From Thermoflexus sp. (GTDB lineage Bacteria; Chloroflexota; Anaerolineae; Thermoflexales; Thermoflexaceae), in NCBI RefSeq assembly GCF_034432235.1, contig NZ_DAOUCJ010000086.1, positions 1 through 49,722 on the forward strand: a DNA stretch of 49,722 nt. The letters run 5' to 3'. Of the stretch, positions 34,633 through 43,487 are shown piece by piece. The stretch's first letter is position 1. Every line of letters begins with the position of its first letter. The notes under the pieces are model-generated. The model had not been told where the DNA came from. It did no database searches and was given only the letters and a program-made list of their open reading frames with translations. The position numbers were made by a program, and so were the translations under genes.

Positions 34633-35090
34633 GAGAGCGGAGGCGGAGGCCTCCATGGGGATCCGTCAGCCCCAAAAGACCTCCAATGGGCAAGGAATTC
34701 TTCTTTGAGAGAAAAGCGATCGTCGTCCGAGACGCAAGCTTCACCATGGGGCCGCCGGCTCTGAGCGTCCGGTGGCGCGCGGCGGAAAGGGAACCCCTTC
34801 GGGCCGTGGGGGCCTCTCCCCAATGGCTTGTTCATTACGGGAAGGGGGGCGCCACGCCGCTCAGGGTGGGGGCAGGGCAAACGGCTTCGCTGTCCTCCGC
34901 GCCCGAAACCCCGCCGGTCCGGGTTATAATTCAGTAGGAGCGTCCCAACGGGCCCTCCCCGAAGGGGCTTCAGGAGCTGGGCAGAGGGCTAAAGATGAGG
35001 ATGAGGAGGGAGGAGCCCGCCTTCCCAGGCAGAGCTGAGCGGCGTAAGTCCGAATTAAAACATAGAAGCTACAGAAGGGGCATTGACCCC
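34633..35090. other. Intergenic region of about 460 bases
   Basis: No supported gene. There is an isolated TATAAT at 34925-34930 without a good -35 box, a short hairpin GCCCTCCCC-gaag-GGGGC-like near 34951-34968 and many GC-rich repeats. The open frames here lack ribosome sites and have no recognisable protein features. Confidence 0.4.
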
Positions 35091-35402
35091 ATGGAGACCC
35101 CCAAACCGATCGTGGAGCTTCGATTCGCCTGGCGTTCGGTCCATGGGTCGTATGTGACCGCGCGCTTTCAGGCGGTGGTTGAGGGAGAGGACCCGATTAT
35201 GCGTCGGTTCTTCTGTCGTCTGGTGACGCTGCGGGAGGTGCAGGTCCCGGAGGGTCTGGACGATCCGTTGCTGACGGAAGAACGGCTGCGCGCCCTGGAG
35301 GGGAAGCGGGTGAAAGTTCCCGAAGAGGCCCTGCACGGGCGGACGCTCACTTTGAAGCGGGAAACCCTGACCGGGGGCTTGCGGATCCCCTATTTTCAGT
35401 GA
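35091..35402 (+). CDS. Uncharacterised 103-residue protein
   Basis: Not recognised. Residues 1-103 alternate charged and hydrophobic positions (PIVELRFAWRSVHGSYVTARFQAVVE, then RRFFCRLVTLREVQVPEGL), which suggests a small beta-rich soluble domain. It ends in KRETLTGGLRIPYFQ. The single cysteine is Cys42. AGAAGGGG precedes the Met at 35091. It lies 76 bases upstream of the P5C dehydrogenase on the same strand and may share its transcript. Confidence 0.5.
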   Translation: METPKPIVELRFAWRSVHGSYVTARFQAVVEGEDPIMRRFFCRLVTLREVQVPEGLDDPLLTEERLRALEGKRVKVPEEALHGRTLTLKRETLTGGLRIPYFQ

Positions 35403-35478
35403 GGCAGCGGGTCGTTCGTGTCGATCAGGATATGCGGGAGCCCATCGATCGATGGCGAGAACCGTGAGGAGGTTCGGC

Positions 35479-37170
35479 ATGCCAGCGAAAAAGAAAACGG
35501 TGAAACAAGCGGCGAAAAAGGCGGCCCCGAAGAAGGTGGCCCGCAAAGCGCCCGCTCGAGCGACCCCACGTCGGAAAACCGCTCCCACGGCGGAAGCGCC
35601 CGCCCAACCCTTCAAGATCACCTACGCCACCCTTGCGGTTCCCAGCGAGGAGCTCCATATCCGCTATGAGGTCGCCCTCGGGAAGGTCTGGGAGAGCCTG
35701 GGGGGAACGTTCCCGATGGTGATCGGTGGTCGGCCTCGCTATGCGGAGCGCACCTTTGAGGATCGCTCCCCGATCAACACGGACTGGCTCCTCGGGGTTT
35801 TCCAGCGAGGGACACCTGAGGATGTGAACGATGCCGTTGCGGCCGCGAAAGCGGCCTTCCCCACGTGGAGTCGTCTTCCCTGGACGGAGCGGGTGAAGAT
35901 CCTGCGCCGGGCGGCCGATCTCATCAGCGAACGGGCCTTTGAGATCGCCGCCCTGATGAGCCTGGAGGTGGGGAAGAACCGCCTGGAAGCCCTGGGGGAT
36001 GTGGAGGAAACCGCCGATCTGATCCGCTACTACTGCGACCAGATGGAGGCCAACGACGGCTATATCCGGCCCATGAAGCAGGAATCCCCCAAGCATCACA
36101 ACCGCAGCGTGCTCAAGCCCTATGGGGTGTGGGCGGTGATTTCCCCCTTCAACTTCCCGCTGGCTCTGGCGGGCGGCCCCTCGGGGGCGGCGCTGCTGGC
36201 GGGAAACACCGTCGTCTTCAAGCCGGCTTCGGACACCCCCTATGTGGGCTATAAGCTTTATGAGATCTTCCGAGATGCGGGGGTTCCGGACGGCGCCTTC
36301 AATTACATCACGGGTGGAGGAAGCGAGGTCGGAGATCCCCTGGTTCTCCATCCGGATGTAGCGGGCATCACTTTCACTGGCAGCTATGAGGTGGGGATGT
36401 CCATTTACCGGAAGGTGGCGGCCTCCGCGAAGTATCCCAGGCCCATCATCCTGGAGATGGGCGGCAAGAACCCGGTGATCATCAGCCGCCATGCGGATCT
36501 GGATCGGGCGGCGCTGGGATGCATGCGCTCCGCCTTCGGCCTTCAGGGCCAGAAGTGCTCGGCCGCCTCGCGGATCTATGTGGAACGCCCGGTGCGGGAT
36601 GCGTTCCTGGAGAAATTCCTGGATCTCACCAGCAAGATCCGGATCGGCGACCCGACGCAACGGGATGTCTTCCTGGGTCCGGTGATCAACCGCACCGCCT
36701 ATGAGAAGTTCCAGCGATATATGGAGATCCTCCGCCGTGACGGGGTGGTGCTGTTCGGAGGCAACGTCCTGACGGATGGCGAGTTCGCCAAGGGATACTT
36801 CGTGGAACCCACGGTGGTCGATGGCCTCCCGCCGGATCATCCCCTCCTTAAGGAGGAGATGTTCCTGCCGATCACCTGCGTCGTGACCGTGGATTCCCTG
36901 GAGGAGGCCATGCGCTATGCCAACGCGGTGGATTACGGCCTGACCGCTGGCTTTTACAGCAACGATCCGGAGGAGATCCAGTGGTTCTTCGATCACATCG
37001 AGGCCGGTGTGACCTATGTGAACCGGGCGGCGGGAGCGACCACCGGCGCATGGCCGGGCTATCAGCCCTTCGGCGGCTGGAAGGCCAGCGGCTCCACCGG
37101 CCGGGGTTCCGGCGGGCCCTATTATCTGATTCAGTATATGCGGGAGCAGAGCCAGACGGTGATCGATTAA
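35479..37170 (+). CDS. pruA: 1-pyrroline-5-carboxylate dehydrogenase with histone H1-like N-terminal tail
   Basis: 563 residues. From about residue 45 it is a P5C (glutamate-gamma-semialdehyde) dehydrogenase, the second step of proline breakdown: SPFNFPLALAGGPSGAALLA, FTGSYEVGMSIY, EMGGKNPVI (general base Glu) and the nucleophile Cys360 in GLQGQKCSAAS. The first 44 residues, MPAKKKTVKQAAKKAAPKK... to ...EAPAQP, are a Lys/Ala/Pro/Arg tail with repeated AKK and PKK, as in histone H1 and bacterial HU tails. Such tails bind nucleic acid; here the role is unknown. AGGAGG 7 bases before the Met at 35479 shows that the tail is translated. No proline dehydrogenase gene adjoins. Confidence 0.93.
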   Translation: MPAKKKTVKQAAKKAAPKKVARKAPARATPRRKTAPTAEAPAQPFKITYATLAVPSEELHIRYEVALGKVWESLGGTFPMVIGGRPRYAERTFEDRSPINTDWLLGVFQRGTPEDVNDAVAAAKAAFPTWSRLPWTERVKILRRAADLISERAFEIAALMSLEVGKNRLEALGDVEETADLIRYYCDQMEANDGYIRPMKQESPKHHNRSVLKPYGVWAVISPFNFPLALAGGPSGAALLAGNTVVFKPASDTPYVGYKLYEIFRDAGVPDGAFNYITGGGSEVGDPLVLHPDVAGITFTGSYEVGMSIYRKVAASAKYPRPIILEMGGKNPVIISRHADLDRAALGCMRSAFGLQGQKCSAASRIYVERPVRDAFLEKFLDLTSKIRIGDPTQRDVFLGPVINRTAYEKFQRYMEILRRDGVVLFGGNVLTDGEFAKGYFVEPTVVDGLPPDHPLLKEEMFLPITCVVTVDSLEEAMRYANAVDYGLTAGFYSNDPEEIQWFFDHIEAGVTYVNRAAGATTGAWPGYQPFGGWKASGSTGRGSGGPYYLIQYMREQSQTVID

Positions 37171-37184
37171 CCCGTAGGCGGGAT

Positions 37185-37227
37185 GGGTGGGGTGAGGGGG
37201 CAGACGGCGCCGTCGCTCATCCCACCC
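37185..37227 (+). terminator. Terminator after the P5C dehydrogenase gene
   Basis: 12-bp stem GGGTGGGGTGAG/CTCATCCCACCC with one G-U pair; the loop contains a 12-base palindrome GACGGCGCCGTC. Confidence 0.55.
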
Positions 37228-37246
37228 TTCTCGACTCCATCCGCGG

Positions 37247-38008
37247 GTGGGGAATGACCCGATCCTCAAGCGGCGGCCCATGCTGATCGGCGTGACTTTC
37301 GAAAGCGATGGCTATCGGTTGCTGGGCCGTTTCTATCAGGCGGATGGGCCGGGGCCTCATCCGACCCTGGTGATGGCCCATGGGATCGCTGGCGTCGAGC
37401 TTAACCTGGACTTGGCGGATGCCCTGCGGGACGCAGGGTGGAACGTGCTGAGTTTCCACTACCGGGGCTGCTGGGGCAGTGAAGGCCCATATCGGATGGC
37501 CACCCTGGTGGAGGATGTGCGCGCCGCGATCGGGTGGGCGCTGGCGCAGCCGACGGTCGACCCCCATCGTCTGGTTTTGCTGGGCTATAGCATGGGGGGA
37601 TGGGCCGCTGTGCTGACCGCTGTTCAGGACCCCCGGGTTTACGCCCTGATCACCCTTTCTACGGTCAGCGACCTGCGGACCTGGGCCCCGGGGGATGGGA
37701 TGCTCGTTGACTGGGTCCGCTTCATGAACGGGATGACGGTCGAGATCCTGCGGGAGGAGCTAAGGGCTCAGGCCGAAAGGCCGCAACCTGTGGATGTGGT
37801 GGATCAGCTGTCCCCGCGGCCCTTGCTCATTATGCATGGGACAGCGGACCCGGTGGTGCATCATCGCCAGAGCCTAATGCTTCACCACCGGGCAGGATTG
37901 AACACCGATCTCGCCCTCATCGATGGGGGAGACCACCGCTACACCGGGCGGCGCCGGGTGATGATCCAGCGCATCCAGCGCTGGCTGGAGACCATCCGTC
38001 GATCATAG
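37247..38008 (+). CDS. Alpha/beta hydrolase (dienelactone hydrolase/acyl-peptidase type)
   Basis: 253 residues. The nucleophile Ser is in LGYSMGGWAA, the acid in MHGTADPVVHH and the base in DGGDHRYTGRR. HGIAGVELNLDLADAL and FHYRGCWGSEG supply the oxyanion region. The substrate is unknown. The ATG at 37247 is given; an internal Met at 37280, nearer the conserved core, is an alternative and neither has a convincing ribosome site. It ends 7 bases before the next gene and is probably cotranscribed with it. Confidence 0.85.
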   Translation: MGNDPILKRRPMLIGVTFESDGYRLLGRFYQADGPGPHPTLVMAHGIAGVELNLDLADALRDAGWNVLSFHYRGCWGSEGPYRMATLVEDVRAAIGWALAQPTVDPHRLVLLGYSMGGWAAVLTAVQDPRVYALITLSTVSDLRTWAPGDGMLVDWVRFMNGMTVEILREELRAQAERPQPVDVVDQLSPRPLLIMHGTADPVVHHRQSLMLHHRAGLNTDLALIDGGDHRYTGRRRVMIQRIQRWLETIRRS

Positions 38009-38015
38009 GGAGCCG

Positions 38016-39869
38016 ATGGATCCGCTGGAGCTATTGCTTCAAATCAACTTTGTCATCGTCGCGTCCCTGCTGATCGCGTCGTTCTCCCTCCTGATCTATC
38101 TGCTGGCCTACTACTTCCGAAGCCGGAGCGCACGGGGAGCAGCCTGGCTGCTGGCTTCCGTGATTGCCGTCTACCTGGGCGATCTGGTTCTCTTCTTCGT
38201 CGGAGATCCCCATTCCGCGGAGCGCTGGCTGCGGCTGCAGTGGCTGGGCATCGCCATCGCCCCGGCCGCTTATGCCCATCTGACCGATGCCCTGCTGGAG
38301 CGAACCGGCTCGTTTTCCCCATGGCGCCGATGGGCGGTGCGCGGCGCTTACGGCCTGGGGATCACCTGGTTCCTGCTGGCCCTCTGGACCGACCTGCTGG
38401 TCCATGACGGGACCGCGGATGGCCACGCCTTCCACCTGTGGGCGGGTCCGCTTTTCCCCCTGTTCCTGGTTTACTTCATCGGCGGAGTGATGTGGGGAAT
38501 CGTCAATGTCTGGCGGGCGCGCTGGCGGACGCTCATCTCCACCCACCGGCGGCGGATGACGTATCTGGCGGTGACCATGATCGCCCCCGCCATCGGGGTC
38601 TTCCCTTACCTGCTTCTGGTGGGGCGCACGCTCCCCTCGTTCCCCGTTGTCTTCTGGGGACTGGTCGGTCTCAGCAACCTGATCATCGGGACCATGCTGT
38701 TCGGCATGGCGTATGCGGTCGCCTATCTGGACGTGCTGGTCCCGGATCGGGTGATCAAGCAGCGGTGGATCACTTATCTCCTCCGAGGGCCGGTCCTGGC
38801 GACCTTTGTGGTGCTGGTGATGTTCGGGCTGAGCCGGCTGAGCCATGTCCTGGGCCTGCCGCTCCCCCTCCTGCTGCCCCTGGCTGCCGCATGGGCCATC
38901 GTGAGTTATGAGATCCTCAGCGACGCGATCCGACCCCTCTTTGAGTGGCTCTTCCTTCGGCGGGATGTCTCGGAACTCATTCGCATGCGCCGCCTGAGCG
39001 ATGCGATGATCACCGCCCGGGATCTCCGGCAGTTCCTGGAGGGGATCCTCGCCCTGATGTGCGAAGCCCTCCGTTCCCCCACCGGGTTTGTGGTACGGAT
39101 CACGCCGAATGGGATTGAGCCCGTCGCTGCTTTCGGATCGATCGAACAGGCCTCCATAGAGGAAACGCTCTCGGTCGTCGAGGGATCCGCCGATGGCCCG
39201 ATTGTGGCCGATGGCTTCTGGATCTGGCCGTTGCGGAGCCGGGGCGAACCCGTCCTCCTGGGCGCGATCGCGGTCGCTCAGCCGACTGGGGAGGTGACGC
39301 TGGAGCTTCTCCAGGACACCATCCGCGGATGGGTGGCCCGTGCGGCCGCGGCCCTGGAGGATCGGATCCTCCAGGAGCGGGCGTTGAGCGCGCTGGAACA
39401 GGTTACCGAGGAAGTCCGCCGCCTGCGCCAGCCGGAGCAGGCGCCTTCCCCCATGCCCCTGGTGGAGCATCCGGAATTCACCCACTGGGTGAAAGAGGCG
39501 CTGGCGCATTACTGGGGCGGGCCGCGGCTGCTCCAGAGCCCCCTGTTGCAGCTTCGCATCGTCCAGCAGGCGATGGAAACCTATGATGGCAATCCGATCC
39601 GCGCGCTGCGGGCGGTGCTGATGGAGGCGATCGAGCAGCTGCGGCCGGATGGGGAACGAAAGCTGACCGCGCCGGAGTGGCTGCTTTACAATCTGCTGGA
39701 GATGCGCTTCATCCAGGGCCGCAAGGTCCGGGAGATCGCCCAGCGCCTGGCCCTCAGCGAATCGGACCTTTACCGCAAGCAGCGGGCCGCGATTGAGGCG
39801 GTGGCCATGGTCCTCGCCGAAATGGAGAGGCGGGCCATGCGCGCTCAGGAAGAGGCCCGTTCTTCTTAA
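38016..39869 (+). CDS. Membrane GAF-HTH regulator without kinase domain
   Basis: 617 residues. About eight hydrophobic helices occupy residues 1-300, with the look of the histidine-kinase N-terminal 7TM (MASE-like) sensor. A GAF-like domain follows at about 325-455 (SDAMITARDLRQFLEGILALM, FVVRITPNGIEPVAAFG). The linker 455-480 is coiled. The C-terminus has no H box or ATPase domain; instead KVREIAQRLALSESDLYRKQR (about residues 570-590) is helix-turn-helix-like, similar to sigma region 4. The likely reading is a one-component transcription regulator tethered to the membrane. It follows the hydrolase by 7 bases. Confidence 0.75.
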   Translation: MDPLELLLQINFVIVASLLIASFSLLIYLLAYYFRSRSARGAAWLLASVIAVYLGDLVLFFVGDPHSAERWLRLQWLGIAIAPAAYAHLTDALLERTGSFSPWRRWAVRGAYGLGITWFLLALWTDLLVHDGTADGHAFHLWAGPLFPLFLVYFIGGVMWGIVNVWRARWRTLISTHRRRMTYLAVTMIAPAIGVFPYLLLVGRTLPSFPVVFWGLVGLSNLIIGTMLFGMAYAVAYLDVLVPDRVIKQRWITYLLRGPVLATFVVLVMFGLSRLSHVLGLPLPLLLPLAAAWAIVSYEILSDAIRPLFEWLFLRRDVSELIRMRRLSDAMITARDLRQFLEGILALMCEALRSPTGFVVRITPNGIEPVAAFGSIEQASIEETLSVVEGSADGPIVADGFWIWPLRSRGEPVLLGAIAVAQPTGEVTLELLQDTIRGWVARAAAALEDRILQERALSALEQVTEEVRRLRQPEQAPSPMPLVEHPEFTHWVKEALAHYWGGPRLLQSPLLQLRIVQQAMETYDGNPIRALRAVLMEAIEQLRPDGERKLTAPEWLLYNLLEMRFIQGRKVREIAQRLALSESDLYRKQRAAIEAVAMVLAEMERRAMRAQEEARSS

Positions 39870-39879
39870 CCCGACAATG

Positions 39880-39899
39880 GCCCCCTGGTGGGGGCTTTC
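39880..39899 (+). terminator. Terminator after the GAF-HTH gene
   Basis: GCCCCC-tggt-GGGGGC hairpin followed by TTTC, 11 bases after the stop codon. Confidence 0.7.
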
Positions 39900-40005
39900 A
39901 GGGCTGGGGCCGTCTCGCCTTCCCGATGGAGGCCCAACAGCGGATTCCAAGAAGGATCAGGAATCCATTGATGAACCTCCGCGATTCAGGAGGGTAGAGC
40001 ATCCG

Positions 40006-41124
40006 ATGATACGGATTGGACTGGATGCCCGGTTGCTGGCGTATCGGCGGGAGGGCATCGCCCGATACATCCTGGAGTTGGCCACTCGCCTTCCCCATGT
40101 CATCGATGATCCAGAGGTCCGCCTGGTGATCTTTCAGAGCCGCAAGGATCTCCACACCCGCATCGTCGGCCCGCAGGTGCGGACCGCTTATGTCTGGACG
40201 CCTCCGCATCATCGCTGGGAGCAGCGGCTATGGCCGCTGGAGATCGCCCTCCGGCGCGTTGCCCTCCTCCACAGCCCCGATTTCATCCCTCCTTTCGCCG
40301 GCTCTTTTCGAAGGGTGATCACTATCCATGATCTGCACTTCCTGAAATATCCGGATTTCATGACCATGGAGAGCCGGCGTTACTATGCCGGGCAGATCGA
40401 GCAGGCGGTGCGTGTGGCGGATCACATCATCACCGTCTCCCAAACGACCCGGGCGGACCTCTTGGCCTACTTTGGGTTGCCCTCTGACCGCGTCTCGGTG
40501 GTCTACGAAGCGGCCAGCGCGGTCTACCGGCCTCTGCCTCCGGAGGCCGTGCGGGAGGCGCTGGAGCGCCTGGGCCTGGAGCCGGGATATATCCTGTTTG
40601 TGGGGACCTGGGAGCCGCGGAAGAACCTCCCGATGTTGCTGCGGGCCTACGCCCGGCTGCTGGATCGCCGTCCGGAGGCCCCGCCGCTGGTCATGGCCGG
40701 GCGTCGGGGCTGGCTCTACCAGGAGATCCTGGAGTGGCCCCATCGCCTTCATATCGCGGATCGGTTGCGCTGGATCGAGGGGCCGGATGATCCGACGCTG
40801 GCGGCCCTCTATAATGGGGCGATCTTCCTGGTTTTCCCCTCCCTCTACGAGGGCTTCGGTCTTCCGGCCGTGGAGGCGATGGCTTGTGGGACGCCGGTGA
40901 TCGTCAGCGATCGGGGCGCCCTGCCCGAAGTGGTTGGCGACGCCGGGATGATCCTCCCCGCTGAGGATGAATCCCGCTGGGCCGAGATGATGGAGGCGCT
41001 CCTGGAGGATCCCGCGGCCCGCGAGCGGATGCGGCGGAAGGGCCTGGAGCGGGCGGCGGCTTTCTCATGGGAGCGCGCGGCGGTGGAAACCTGGGAGATC
41101 TACCGACGGGTCCTGGGCCGATGA
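40006..41124 (+). CDS. Glycosyltransferase family 4
   Basis: 372-residue GT-B enzyme. N-terminal MIRIGLDARLLAYRREGIARY and FRRVITIHDLHFLKYPDF; C-terminal donor domain with ILFVGTWEPRKNLPMLLRAY, LVFPSLYEGFGLPAVEAMACGTPVI (EX7E region) and the terminal SWERAAVETWEIYRR. It transfers a sugar from a nucleotide donor, likely during cell-surface glycan or glycolipid synthesis. AGGAGG lies 11 bases before the ATG. The longer frame upstream overlaps the preceding gene and is not used. Next to a second GT4 gene. Confidence 0.92.
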   Translation: MIRIGLDARLLAYRREGIARYILELATRLPHVIDDPEVRLVIFQSRKDLHTRIVGPQVRTAYVWTPPHHRWEQRLWPLEIALRRVALLHSPDFIPPFAGSFRRVITIHDLHFLKYPDFMTMESRRYYAGQIEQAVRVADHIITVSQTTRADLLAYFGLPSDRVSVVYEAASAVYRPLPPEAVREALERLGLEPGYILFVGTWEPRKNLPMLLRAYARLLDRRPEAPPLVMAGRRGWLYQEILEWPHRLHIADRLRWIEGPDDPTLAALYNGAIFLVFPSLYEGFGLPAVEAMACGTPVIVSDRGALPEVVGDAGMILPAEDESRWAEMMEALLEDPAARERMRRKGLERAAAFSWERAAVETWEIYRRVLGR

Positions 41125-41146
41125 CATCCTTCCTCAGGCGCGGGAG

Positions 41147-42388
41147 ATGCCGCCGATCATCCTCTTTCTGATCCCTGAGCTCCCCGACCCTCCGAACAAA
41201 GGGGGATCCATCCGGGCTTTCCATGTGCTGCGGCGCCTGGCCCGGCTGGCGCCTGTAGGGGTTCTGGCGCTCGCCGAGCGGGCCGGCGAGCCCCCGGCGA
41301 TCTGGCGATCCATGGCCCATGAGGTGTTCCTCTTCCCATGGCGCCCGCGATCCCTCTGGACCCGCCTCGGCCAGCTCCTCCTTTCCTCCCGACCGGACCT
41401 CGCCTTTCGGTACCGGGTTCCTGCTCTGGCAAGGGCATTGCAGCGCCTGCTCGCGCAACGTTCGGTTTGCGCGATCCATATCGAGGGCCTGGAGATGGCC
41501 TGGGCGGTGGAGGACCTTCTGGACGGTCCCCGGGGCGCCCGGCCGGCCCTGGTCCTGGACGAATTGAACGCGGAGTATCGTCTGCAGGAACGGTTGTTCC
41601 AGGCGGATCGAGGGGATCCCCGGCGCTGGCCTGGCGCGTTTTACTCCGGGCTCCAGGCGCGCCGGTTGCGGCGTTACGAATCCGGCATCGTGCGCCGGGT
41701 GGATTGGGTGGTCGCGGTCTCGGAACCGGATGCTCGGGATCTGGAGGCCCTGGGGACCGCCCGCCCGCCGGTGGTGGCGCCGAATGGGGTCGACACGGCG
41801 TTCTTCCATCCGGAGGCCGTAGCGCCGTTCCCCCTCGGGGAGCCGGCTTTCGTGTTCACCGGATCGATGGATTATCGCCCGAACATCGATGCCGCCTGCT
41901 GGCTGGCTCAGGCGATCTGGCCGGCCGTGCGATCTGCCCTTCCAGAGGCCCGGCTTTACCTGGTGGGTCGCCGGCCTTCTCGGGCGGTGCGCCGGCTCCA
42001 GGCGATCCCCGGCGTTCACGTGGTGGGCGAGGTTCCCGATGTGCGCCCTTATCTGGCCGGGGCGACGGTCTATGTGGCGCCCTTGCGGGCGGGGGGTGGA
42101 ACGCGCTTGAAAATCCTGGAGGCGATGGCTATGGGGAAAGCTATCGTCAGCACGCCGATGGGCTGTGATGGGCTGGCCGTCGCCGATGGAGAGCATGTGT
42201 GGCTGGCCGATGGGGAAGCGTTCGCCGCGGCCATGATCGCCCTGGCCCGGGATCCATCCCAACGGAGGGCGCTGGGGGAAGCCGCGCGCCGCCTCGCCGT
42301 GGCCCGTTACGATTGGGAACAAACCCTCGCCCCTCTGGAGACCCTCTACCGGACGGAGATCCTGCGGCATGTCCCCCGAAGGGAATGA
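41147..42388 (+). CDS. Glycosyltransferase family 4 (second copy)
   Basis: 413-residue GT-B enzyme. N-terminal ILFLIPELPDPPNKGGSIRAFHVLRRL, then a long central part, PNGVDTAFFHPEAVAP and VFTGSMDYRPNIDAA, and the C-terminal VYVAPLRAGGGTRLKILEAMAMGKAIV. The GTRLKILEAMAMGK signature is that of the PEP-CTERM/exosortase-associated or related GT4 subgroup. It follows the first GT4 by 22 bases with GGGAG near the ATG. The two probably act in one glycan pathway; the product is not determinable. Confidence 0.9.
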   Translation: MPPIILFLIPELPDPPNKGGSIRAFHVLRRLARLAPVGVLALAERAGEPPAIWRSMAHEVFLFPWRPRSLWTRLGQLLLSSRPDLAFRYRVPALARALQRLLAQRSVCAIHIEGLEMAWAVEDLLDGPRGARPALVLDELNAEYRLQERLFQADRGDPRRWPGAFYSGLQARRLRRYESGIVRRVDWVVAVSEPDARDLEALGTARPPVVAPNGVDTAFFHPEAVAPFPLGEPAFVFTGSMDYRPNIDAACWLAQAIWPAVRSALPEARLYLVGRRPSRAVRRLQAIPGVHVVGEVPDVRPYLAGATVYVAPLRAGGGTRLKILEAMAMGKAIVSTPMGCDGLAVADGEHVWLADGEAFAAAMIALARDPSQRRALGEAARRLAVARYDWEQTLAPLETLYRTEILRHVPRRE

Positions 42389-42503
42389 TTCATCCGGATC
42401 GGGGATTGCCCCTTCGGCTATCATCATAACGGGGATATGAAGGTGGATGGGGGCGGAAGCGCTCCTGGAATTCCCGGCATGCATCTTCCTTCCGGATATC
42501 GCC

Positions 42504-43451
42504 ATGAAAGGCTTCGCGCACTTCATCTCGGGCGTCGCGCTGGCGACGTTCTTTCCGGAGGTGGTGCGGGATGCGGCGCATGGCGCGATCGGTCCGGCGC
42601 TGGCAGGGATCGCCGCGATGCTGCCGGATACGCTGGATTTCCGCTTCGCCCGCTGGCTGGAGCAGCCGGATCGCGCGGTGGACCCTGACCCGGATCCCCC
42701 CGATCCCGGTGAGATCGCGCGGATGGTGAAAGAGGCGGTGGAGCAAGCCTGGGAAGAGAGGCGCCCGGTTCGCCTCATGCTGCACACCCTGCGCCTGGGG
42801 CCGGACGCCTGGCGGCGTTACCGGGTGCGCTTCGATCTCGGGAGGCCAGCGGTCGAGGTCACCATTGGCCCCATGGTGAGCACAGGGGGCCACCTGATCA
42901 CCCCGGAGGGATCCTCCGCTTCTCCCCTCCGTCTCCCGCTTCATATCCCCATTCGTTACGATTACGATCCGGAAATCGTGGTGGATGTCTTCTCCGGCCC
43001 CTCCCTGGCCTTCGTGCCGGAGGGGAACGCGGTGCGGATCCTGTTCCTGCCCTGGCATCGCGCGTGGAGCCACTCGCTGGTCCTGGCGGTCCTCCTGGGG
43101 ATCACGGCCGGGCTGGTGGGGGGCGCAGGGATCGGGTGGGTCATGGGGCTCGGATATGCGCTGCATATCCTCGAGGATCAGCTGGGATGGATGGGGAGCA
43201 ACCTCCTCTGGCCGTTCACCCGCCGCCGCATGCCTGGCTTGAGATGGATGCGGAGCGTGGACCCCTGGCCGAATTTCGCCGTCGTGTGGCTCTCATTGAT
43301 TCTCATCCTGTGGAACCTGGATCGCTTCTCCGCGTCTCCGCTTCTGCCGGCGTGGTTTCCCCTTCTGGCCCTCCCGGTGCCGCTGTTCCTCTGGCTGGCC
43401 AGCCGTCATCCGATATGGCGGGAAGGGTGGGATGAGGAGGATCCGGATTAG
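42504..43451 (+). CDS. YdjM/DUF457-type membrane metal-dependent hydrolase
   Basis: 315 residues. N-terminal FAHFISGVALATFFPEVV, a Pro/Asp-rich linker (PDPDPPDPGEIAR) and three to four hydrophobic helices in the C-terminal half. Histidine/aspartate pairs PDTLDFRF, WHRAWSHSL and ALHILEDQLGW fit the metal site of the YdjM (DUF457) family, putative membrane-bound hydrolases. The Met at 42504 is chosen because KGFAHFISG follows at once; a Met 57 bases up is possible. A large polar insert (about residues 60-160) is longer than usual. Confidence 0.7.
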   Translation: MKGFAHFISGVALATFFPEVVRDAAHGAIGPALAGIAAMLPDTLDFRFARWLEQPDRAVDPDPDPPDPGEIARMVKEAVEQAWEERRPVRLMLHTLRLGPDAWRRYRVRFDLGRPAVEVTIGPMVSTGGHLITPEGSSASPLRLPLHIPIRYDYDPEIVVDVFSGPSLAFVPEGNAVRILFLPWHRAWSHSLVLAVLLGITAGLVGGAGIGWVMGLGYALHILEDQLGWMGSNLLWPFTRRRMPGLRWMRSVDPWPNFAVVWLSLILILWNLDRFSASPLLPAWFPLLALPVPLFLWLASRHPIWREGWDEEDPD

Positions 43452-43487
43452 GTGGAGGCAGAGCCTTACATCTATGGGGGGTGGACC

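Noticed and set aside
34640..35090. Open frames in the region after rdgB
   Set aside because: No ribosome sites or protein-like composition; treated as intergenic.
38031..39950. 639-codon minus frame opposite the GAF-HTH regulator
   Set aside because: Shadow frame; the plus-strand product has clear membrane, GAF and HTH segments and a gene-start context.
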